11,785 nt of DNA from Candidatus Omnitrophota bacterium (GTDB lineage Bacteria > Omnitrophota > Gorgyraeia > 1-14-0-20-64-10 > JACQQZ01). Within the stretch, counting starts at the first letter, position 1, and every line of letters begins with the position of its first letter. A model generated the notes under the pieces. It did no database searches, was not told the DNA's origin, and saw only the letters and a program-made list of their open reading frames with translations. The position numbers were made by a program, and so were the translations under genes. Positions 7,054 to 11,785 of the stretch are shown here, one piece after another. The DNA lies in assembly GCA_016206755.1 (NCBI GenBank), contig JACQQZ010000121.1, positions 1 to 11,785 of the forward strand, written 5' to 3'.

Positions 7054-9879
7054 ATGCCTTCCGCCGATCCCTTTTCAGCGCAAGCCGCACTCAAAACCTC
7101 CGAAGGGGACGTCCGCATTTGGCGCTTGAGCGTTCTCAGCCGCCTTGGCCGCTTGGAGCGCTTGCCGTTTTCGATCCGGATTCTCCTCGAGAATCTCCTG
7201 CGCAACGTGGACGGTTTCTCCGTCACCGGTCAAGACGTCGAAAATCTTGTTTCCTGGAACGCCAAGGCCCCCGCAAAAATCGAGCTTCCTTTTAAGCCGG
7301 CACGGGTGATCTTGCAGGATTTTACCGGTGTTCCATGCCTGGTGGATTTGGCGGCGATGCGCTCCGGCATTGCGCGCGCCGGCGGAGACCCCCAAAAAAT
7401 CGAGAGGATCAATCCTCTGGTTCCGTGCGACTTGGTCATTGACCACTCGGTGCAGGTGGATGCCTACGGCACTCCCGGCGCGCTGACCGCCAACATCGAG
7501 ATGGAGTTCCGGCGCAACCGGGAACGGTACGAATTTTTGAAATGGGGATCCAAGGCGTTCCGGAATTTCCGGGTGGTTCCCCCCGGCACCGGAATCGTGC
7601 ATCAGGTGAATCTCGAATACCTGGCTTCCGTGGTCATGACGCAGAAAGTCGGCGGGCAGACGCTCGCTTTTCCGGATACGCTGGTGGGGACCGACAGCCA
7701 CACGACGATGATCAACGGCTTGGGTGTCGTCGGCTGGGGGGTCGGCGGCATTGAAGCGGAAGCCGCGATGCTCGGCCAGCCGGTGCCGCTTCTGATGCCG
7801 GAGGTGGTCGGTTTTAAGCTCAAGGGCCGCTTGCGGGAAGGCGCTACGGCGACGGACTTGGTTTTAACGGTGACTCAGATTTTGCGCGCCAAAGGCGTGG
7901 TGGGGAAATTCGTCGAGTTTTACGGCGATGGCCTGGATGCCATGAGCTTGCCCGATCGCGCGACCGTGGCCAACATGGCCCCCGAGTACGGCGCCACCCT
8001 TGGATTTTTTCCGGTCGATCAAGAAACGCTCAACTACATGAAGTTTACCGGCCGTTCTGCGCAGCGCGTGGATCTGGTCGAGCGTTACACCAAAGAACAA
8101 GGTTTGTTCCGCACCCCCTCGACGCCGGACCCTGAATTCAGCGATCGCTTGGAGTTGGATTTGTCGACGGTAGAGCCCTGCTTGGCCGGACCCAAGCGGC
8201 CCCAAGACCGCGTGGCGCTTTCCGCATCGCGCTCCTCATTCCGCAAGGCGCTGGTTGCGATCCTCGAGGGGAAACTTCCCAGGATGGATCCTCACCGGAT
8301 CAGCGCTTGGATTGCCGAGGGAGGGGAATCTGCCGGCGACACGCCCAAGCTCAACGGCAATGGGACCACCGTCGCCGTGGCCCCCCCGGATGATTTGGAA
8401 GCGCTGACCCGAAAAATTCCGGTACAGACACAGGCCGGCGCAGGTGAAATCGGACACGGATCGGTGGTGATTGCCGCCATCACCAGCTGCACCAACACCT
8501 CCAATCCATCCGTGATGCTGGGGGCAGGGCTGTTGGCCAAAAAAGCGGTCGAGCGCGGTCTGTCGGTCAAACCGTCGGTGAAAACAAGCTTGGCCCCCGG
8601 TTCCGGCGTGGTGACTGCTTATCTTGAACGGGCAGGGTTGACGCCCTATTTGGAGAAATTGGGGTTTCACACCGTCGGCTACGGATGTTGTGTCTGTATC
8701 GGCAACGCCGGCCCATTGGCGGAGCCGATCAACCAGGCCATTCAAGAGAATCATCTCGTGGTCGCCAGCGTCCTCAGCGGCAATCGCAACTTCGAAGGCC
8801 GGATCCATCCGATGGTTCGCGCCAATTATTTGGCCAGTCCGCCGTTGGTGGTGGCTTATGCATTGGCCGGGACCGTTGACATTGATCTGACGCGCGACCC
8901 GATCGGGCAGGACAAAGAAGGAAAACCGGTTTATTTGAAGGAAATTTGGCCGACGTCGAAAGAGGTCGCCGACACGGTGCGCCAGGCGGTGACTGCCCGG
9001 ATGTTCCAGGAACGGTATGGCCATGTTCTGGAAGGCAGCGCCCAGTGGAGAGAGATTCGCGCGGGGACAAGCACGCTGTATCCCTGGGATCCCAAGAGCA
9101 CTTACATTCAAGAACCCCCTTTTTTCATCGACATGCCGAAAATTCCCAAGCCGATTGCGCCGATTCGCCAAGCGCGCGTGTTGGTCATGGTCGGCGACTC
9201 CGTGACGACGGATCACATTTCCCCGGCAGGGGCGATTGCGAAAGATTCTCCGGCGGGGCGCTATCTCATCGAGCAGGGAGTTCAAGCCGGCGGTTTCAAC
9301 AGTTATGGGGCGCGCCGCGGCAACGATCGCGTGATGACGCGCGGCACCTTCGCCAATGCGCGTCTGAAAAATCAGATGGCCCCAGGCACGGAAGGGTGGT
9401 GGACCACCCATTTGCCGGCGGGAGAGAAGATGTCGATCTACGATGCGGCGCTCAAATATCAAAAAGAGGGCACGCCGCTGCTGGTCTTGGCCGGCAAAGA
9501 ATACGGCGCCGGTTCTTCGCGGGATTGGGCCGCCAAAGGGACTGCTCTTTTGGGGGTCAAAGCGGTTTTGGCGGAAAGCTTCGAGAGAATTCATCGCAGC
9601 AACTTGATCGGCATGGGCGTGTTGCCGCTGCAGCTCGAGCCCGGCGAAACTTGCGCGTCGGCGGGGCTCACCGGCCATGAGATTTTCGACATTCCTTTAA
9701 GCGATGAGCTGAAAGCCGGACAAAAAATCATCCTCGATTGGAAGCGCCCCGAGAATGAGGGAGCCCAAAGCGGCCGGCTTGCAGTCAATCTGCGCATCGA
9801 TACGCCCCTGGAGCTGGAATATTTCAGAAACGGCGGTGTTTTGCAGGCGGTTTTACGGAAAATTCTGGAGGGACGCTGA
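7054..9879 (+). CDS. acnA: Aconitate hydratase A (aconitase)
   Basis: Cytoplasmic [4Fe-4S] enzyme that isomerises citrate and isocitrate via cis-aconitate in the TCA cycle. The 941 residues are slightly longer than typical AcnA/IRP1-type proteins (about 890-910), partly through a low-conservation linker near 425-460. Iron-sulfur ligands are visible as C479 ([17 protein letters not shown]) and C545/C548 ([12 protein letters not shown]), with the 66-residue and 3-residue spacings of AcnA. Other signatures are [27 protein letters not shown] (D214-S215-H216), [12 protein letters not shown], and [12 protein letters not shown] (S821-S822-R823) in the C-terminal swivelling domain. The start at 7054 matches the family N-terminus ([11 protein letters not shown], then [15 protein letters not shown]), although no good ribosome binding site precedes it. 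Only 15 nt separate it from gspM and no terminator is visible, so cotranscription is plausible. Confidence 0.97.
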   Translation: MPSADPFSAQAALKTSEGDVRIWRLSVLSRLGRLERLPFSIRILLENLLRNVDGFSVTGQDVENLVSWNAKAPAKIELPFKPARVILQDFTGVPCLVDLAAMRSGIARAGGDPQKIERINPLVPCDLVIDHSVQVDAYGTPGALTANIEMEFRRNRERYEFLKWGSKAFRNFRVVPPGTGIVHQVNLEYLASVVMTQKVGGQTLAFPDTLVGTDSHTTMINGLGVVGWGVGGIEAEAAMLGQPVPLLMPEVVGFKLKGRLREGATATDLVLTVTQILRAKGVVGKFVEFYGDGLDAMSLPDRATVANMAPEYGATLGFFPVDQETLNYMKFTGRSAQRVDLVERYTKEQGLFRTPSTPDPEFSDRLELDLSTVEPCLAGPKRPQDRVALSASRSSFRKALVAILEGKLPRMDPHRISAWIAEGGESAGDTPKLNGNGTTVAVAPPDDLEALTRKIPVQTQAGAGEIGHGSVVIAAITSCTNTSNPSVMLGAGLLAKKAVERGLSVKPSVKTSLAPGSGVVTAYLERAGLTPYLEKLGFHTVGYGCCVCIGNAGPLAEPINQAIQENHLVVASVLSGNRNFEGRIHPMVRANYLASPPLVVAYALAGTVDIDLTRDPIGQDKEGKPVYLKEIWPTSKEVADTVRQAVTARMFQERYGHVLEGSAQWREIRAGTSTLYPWDPKSTYIQEPPFFIDMPKIPKPIAPIRQARVLVMVGDSVTTDHISPAGAIAKDSPAGRYLIEQGVQAGGFNSYGARRGNDRVMTRGTFANARLKNQMAPGTEGWWTTHLPAGEKMSIYDAALKYQKEGTPLLVLAGKEYGAGSSRDWAAKGTALLGVKAVLAESFERIHRSNLIGMGVLPLQLEPGETCASAGLTGHEIFDIPLSDELKAGQKIILDWKRPENEGAQSGRLAVNLRIDTPLELEYFRNGGVLQAVLRKILEGR
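9867..9873 (+). promoter_or_regulatory. Strong Shine-Dalgarno site for the lipoprotein gene
   Basis: GGAGGGA lies inside the 3' end of acnA, 5 nt before ATG 9879. It is the clearest ribosome binding site in the window. It identifies ATG 9879 as the start even though the following codons are partly derived from a palindromic element. Confidence 0.8.
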
Positions 9880-10334
9880 TGCAAGCGGTACAAGCGGTAC
9901 CATTTCCGGGAGTGCCAGGTTCACGGCGGAACAAGCGCAGCAACCTGGCACTCCCGGAAACGGTACCGCTGGTGCTGCTGGTGTTTGCTTGTGTTGTTTC
10001 CAGCGGGTGCGCGTTGTTTTTGGTGGGGGCGGGTGCCGCCGGCGGTTATGCCGTCAGCAAAGATTCCATTAAAAACAGCTTCGATCTTCCCAAAAAGCAC
10101 GTTTTCCGGCACAGCGTGGCTGCGGTCAAAGAGGCGGGAGGCCGGGTAACGATTGAAGACCCCGCCAATGGCGTGATCCGCGCCGTCGTCGGAGAAACCA
10201 ACGTGACCCTCACCGTCAAATCACTCACCCGCAAGACCGTTGAACTCAAAGTCAAAGCCCGCAACAAATTCTTGCTGCCGGATATGGAAGTGGCGCAAGA
10301 GGTCTACAACAAAATCCTCGCCCGCCTTCAATAA
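9879..10334 (+). CDS. DUF3568-like small lipoprotein
   Basis: Predicted lipid-anchored envelope protein of unknown function, 151 residues. The signal sequence is a hydrophobic core LVLLVFACVV (31-40) followed by SSGC with Cys44 as the likely lipidated residue; Ser at -3 makes this a loose lipobox. Next come a Gly/Ala-rich segment ALFLVGAGAAGGYAVSKDS (45-63) and a compact alpha/beta domain (about 70-151: HSVAAVKEAGGRVTIED, NVTLTVKSLTRKTVELKVKA). This layout matches what I recall of DUF3568 lipoproteins. The start overlaps the acnA stop (TGATG) behind a strong Shine-Dalgarno site. Residues 5-31 are encoded by a palindromic element, giving an unusually long, Arg/Lys-rich n-region (SRRNKRS at 15-21). 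The native start may have been the same ATG before the insertion. Confidence 0.75.
   Translation: MQAVQAVPFPGVPGSRRNKRSNLALPETVPLVLLVFACVVSSGCALFLVGAGAAGGYAVSKDSIKNSFDLPKKHVFRHSVAAVKEAGGRVTIEDPANGVIRAVVGETNVTLTVKSLTRKTVELKVKARNKFLLPDMEVAQEVYNKILARLQ
9882..9899 (+). repeat. 9-bp tandem duplication at start of lipoprotein gene
   Basis: CAAGCGGTA occurs twice back to back (9882-9890 and 9891-9899), encoding Gln-Ala-Val twice. The second copy runs into the left arm of the palindromic element. It could be a trace of the insertion event or slippage. Confidence 0.75.
9893..9970. repeat. 78-bp palindromic element inside the lipoprotein gene
   Basis: Left arm 9893-9921 and right arm 9942-9970 are 29-nt inverted repeats that match at 28 positions; the single mismatch is 9902 against 9961. 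The shared arm core is TTTCCGGGAGTGCCAGGTT. The loop is 20 nt (9922-9941). In the + frame of the gene the element has no stop and encodes residues 5-31, including the only basic cluster in front of the hydrophobic core. Its length, near-perfect arms and position suggest a REP- or MITE-like mobile repeat; no transposase is nearby. The transcript would fold into a stable hairpin 14 nt after the start codon. Confidence 0.85.
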
Positions 10335-10350
10335 TCCCATTCAATAATCC
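10327..10350. repeat. 11-bp direct repeat at the convergent gene ends
   Basis: TTCAATAATCC occurs at 10327-10337 and again at 10340-10350, separated by 2 nt. The first copy contains the TAA stop of the lipoprotein gene. The second contains, on the other strand, the TGA stop of the convergent gene. The coding ends are 6 nt apart, and no hairpin terminator is seen between them. Confidence 0.7.
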
Positions 10351-11357
10351 ACCCGCCCGAATTTCGACAACTTCTTGTAAACGTCCCCCGCCGGTTTTGC
10401 TTTTCGATTTGGATGGCTCAAGCCCATGAAGGCCGACCCGCTCATTTTGTCGGCGGTATCAATAACCTTGCACCAAAACAGATGCGTGACGCCGTGCGCG
10501 CGGGCTGACGTGTAAATGGCGTAGAGCCCTTTGGCCTGATCCATTTCTGAAAATTCAATCCGTTTTCCGTCGAGAGTTACCGGTTTGGAGTTGATTCCCG
10601 CCTCAGAAATCCACACCGGGACTTCGACGCCCTGATCTTTCATCCACTGCTTGTGCAGGAGGAGATACTCCTCGAAAGTGATTCCCCAGGCGTTTTTCTC
10701 GGGTGGAAAATAGTCGTGCAGATCCACAGCATCGTAAGCTCGACTCTTGAGGATTGCCTCAAACCACCGGCGGTTTTCTTTGAGCCGTTGCTCCAAGGGG
10801 AGTGGGCCAAAATGAGGGAAGGGGCCGGCCAGCCCTGCATTGAGGATGACCACGCCGGCATCCGCTTCGTGCGCGGCCCGGTGCGCGGTTTGAAGCAGTT
10901 GAACATACTGTTCCGCTGTCCCCCGCCACGATTCGGCAAGGTCCGGTTTGTCTTCAATTTGCCAAGCGACTTTCCGTCCGGAGTAACGCTGCGCGAGCGC
11001 TCGAATAAAGTCGCCATACTGTTTTAAATCGGCCGGAAAGTTGCTGGCGTCGTCCCGGCTGCGCGCCGTCCGAATGACAATCAGCAGCCCCAGCTTCCTC
11101 TTGGCGGCGTTTTTGAGCAAGCCATCCAGTGTTTTCCACCGATAACGCCCCGGCTTGGGTTCCAACAGGTTCCAGTGCGTTTGGGTGCGTATCCACGCCG
11201 CCCCCAGACGATTCATCCCATCGAAGACAAGGGGGTAGACCCATTCCAAGTGCGGTTGCAGATTCATGCCGAACAATTCGTCGTCGTCGGCGGCGGCCGG
11301 TGCAACCGGCAGCAAGAGGAGTGCAAAGATCAGGAAAACACTTAGAGCGCCTTTCAT
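10341..11357 (-). CDS. Exported TIM-barrel glycoside-hydrolase-like protein
   Basis: Predicted secreted or periplasmic (beta/alpha)8 protein of the GH-A clan, resembling GH39/cellulase-type enzymes; the substrate is unknown. From ATG 11357 it has 338 residues with a signal peptide (MKGALSVFLIFALLLLPVAP, cleavage near AAA-DDDE). Barrel signatures: GAAWIRTQTHWNLLEPKPGRYRW (52-74), LLIVIRTARS (91-100), VAWQIEDKPD (130-139), VDLHDYF (211-217), VPVWISEAG (246-254) and HGVTHLFWCKV (288-298). Glu252 in ISEAG fits the catalytic nucleophile. The usual acid/base Glu of the N-E-P motif aligns with Lys137 (E-D-K-P), so normal hydrolysis is doubtful. ATG 11378 would add seven residues before the signal peptide. 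An exported T2SS client role is only an inference. Confidence 0.75.
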   Translation of the reverse strand: MKGALSVFLIFALLLLPVAPAAADDDELFGMNLQPHLEWVYPLVFDGMNRLGAAWIRTQTHWNLLEPKPGRYRWKTLDGLLKNAAKRKLGLLIVIRTARSRDDASNFPADLKQYGDFIRALAQRYSGRKVAWQIEDKPDLAESWRGTAEQYVQLLQTAHRAAHEADAGVVILNAGLAGPFPHFGPLPLEQRLKENRRWFEAILKSRAYDAVDLHDYFPPEKNAWGITFEEYLLLHKQWMKDQGVEVPVWISEAGINSKPVTLDGKRIEFSEMDQAKGLYAIYTSARAHGVTHLFWCKVIDTADKMSGSAFMGLSHPNRKAKPAGDVYKKLSKFGRVDY

Positions 11358-11365
11358 TGTCAGCT

Positions 11366-11410
11366 CATCATCCCTCATCTCTGGCCAATGTCAATCGTGG
11401 CGGGTACAAT
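11366..11410. promoter_or_regulatory. Possible divergent promoters
   Basis: The short gap between the two divergent start codons holds two candidates. On the + strand, TGGCCA (11382-11387) and TACAAT (11405-11410) are 17 nt apart and would give a leader of only about 8 nt before ATG 11425. On the - strand, a perfect TTGACA (11394 to 11389) is followed after 16 nt by GATGAT (11372 to 11367), which favours start 11357 over 11378. Both assume sigma70-like consensus in an unidentified organism. Confidence 0.35.
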
Positions 11411-11424
11411 AAAAACCGTTGCCC

Positions 11425-11785
11425 ATGAACAAGATCACTCGTTTTTTAATCGTTGCCGTGCTTTTAATGGCTCCCAGCATGGTCCAAGCGGAGCCGCCGG
11501 AAGATCATCCCCTCCTTGTGGCGGCGCAAGCCGCCGTACCGGGGCGCTATCATTTTGCACTCGAGCAGGGGGCGCGTATTTATCTGACCCCCGACGGTAA
11601 AAGCTTCTATTTGGTTTGGGATCCTCCCCAATTGGACATCGGGTCGGCCCTTCCGGTGATTGTCACGTTGCATGGCCATGGCAGTTGGGCATTTGATGAG
11701 TTCGCCCTTTGGCAGCCGTATGCCGAGCTCAACGGCTACAGCATTGTGGCCATTCAGTGGTGGTTTGGAGGGGGAGGGGGAGGGG
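11425..11785 (+). CDS. Exported alpha/beta-hydrolase-like protein, 3'-partial
   Basis: An open frame runs from ATG 11425 to the window edge without a stop (about 120 residues seen). It begins with a signal peptide MNKITRFLIVAVLLMAPSMV, probably cleaved after QA. It continues with a Tyr/Phe-rich strand region (YHFALEQGARIYLTPDG, then SFYLVWDPP) and LPVIVTLHGHGSWAFDEFAL...GYSIVAIQWW. The HGHG turn after a hydrophobic strand is typical of the oxyanion-hole region of alpha/beta hydrolases such as putative esterases. The catalytic Ser, Asp and His would lie beyond the edge. No Shine-Dalgarno site is visible in front of the ATG. The last visible codons form a Gly run encoded by a G-rich tract. Confidence 0.65.
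   Translation, partial: MNKITRFLIVAVLLMAPSMVQAEPPEDHPLLVAAQAAVPGRYHFALEQGARIYLTPDGKSFYLVWDPPQLDIGSALPVIVTLHGHGSWAFDEFALWQPYAELNGYSIVAIQWWFGGGGGG

Noticed and set aside
8236..9678. Long open frame (480 codons) on the minus strand
   Set aside because: It is antisense to acnA, whose conserved motifs cover the same region; GC-rich codon bias explains the open antisense frame, and the product has no recognisable domain.
1..11785. CRISPR array, tRNA, rRNA, complete insertion sequence or prophage genes
   Set aside because: No spaced repeat array, cloverleaf-like segment, transposase or integrase reading frame was recognised on either strand.

Overview
The window is a GC-rich stretch from a Gram-negative (diderm) bacterium. 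It carries most of a type II secretion system (T2SS) operon, followed by a central-metabolism gene and several exported proteins. No rRNA, tRNA or diagnostic marker gene is present. Three features suggest an uncultivated diderm lineage, possibly Omnitrophota-like: the PilMN-like GspL, a DUF3568-type small lipoprotein, and palindromic elements inserted in frame. The phylum assignment is a weak inference from memory.

Layout: 1-7038 (+) holds gspE (probably cut at its 5' end by the window edge), gspF, gspG, gspI, gspJ, gspK, gspL and gspM. Together these encode the assembly ATPase, the platform protein, the major and three minor pseudopilins, and the inner-membrane L and M proteins. Most junctions are ATGA overlaps, so translational coupling is likely. 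No gspH, gspC, gspD or prepilin peptidase gene is seen here. acnA (aconitate hydratase A, 7054-9879) follows 15 bp after gspM with no visible terminator. A small lipoprotein gene (9879-10334) overlaps its stop codon. Converging on it with a 6-bp gap is a minus-strand gene for an exported TIM-barrel glycoside-hydrolase-like protein (10341-11357). Divergent from that, and running off the right edge, is the start of an exported alpha/beta-hydrolase-like protein (11425 onward).

The two exported enzyme-like proteins could be T2SS clients, but nothing in the sequence proves it.

The most unusual structure is a pair of unrelated-looking palindromic elements. One is a 160-bp imperfect inverted repeat between gspG and the prepilin motif of gspI (2910-3069). 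The other is a 78-bp, 29-bp-arm inverted repeat at the beginning of the lipoprotein gene (9893-9970). Both are stop-free in the frame of the downstream gene, and both lengthen the segment in front of its signal sequence. This recalls the in-frame palindromic elements known from Rickettsia.
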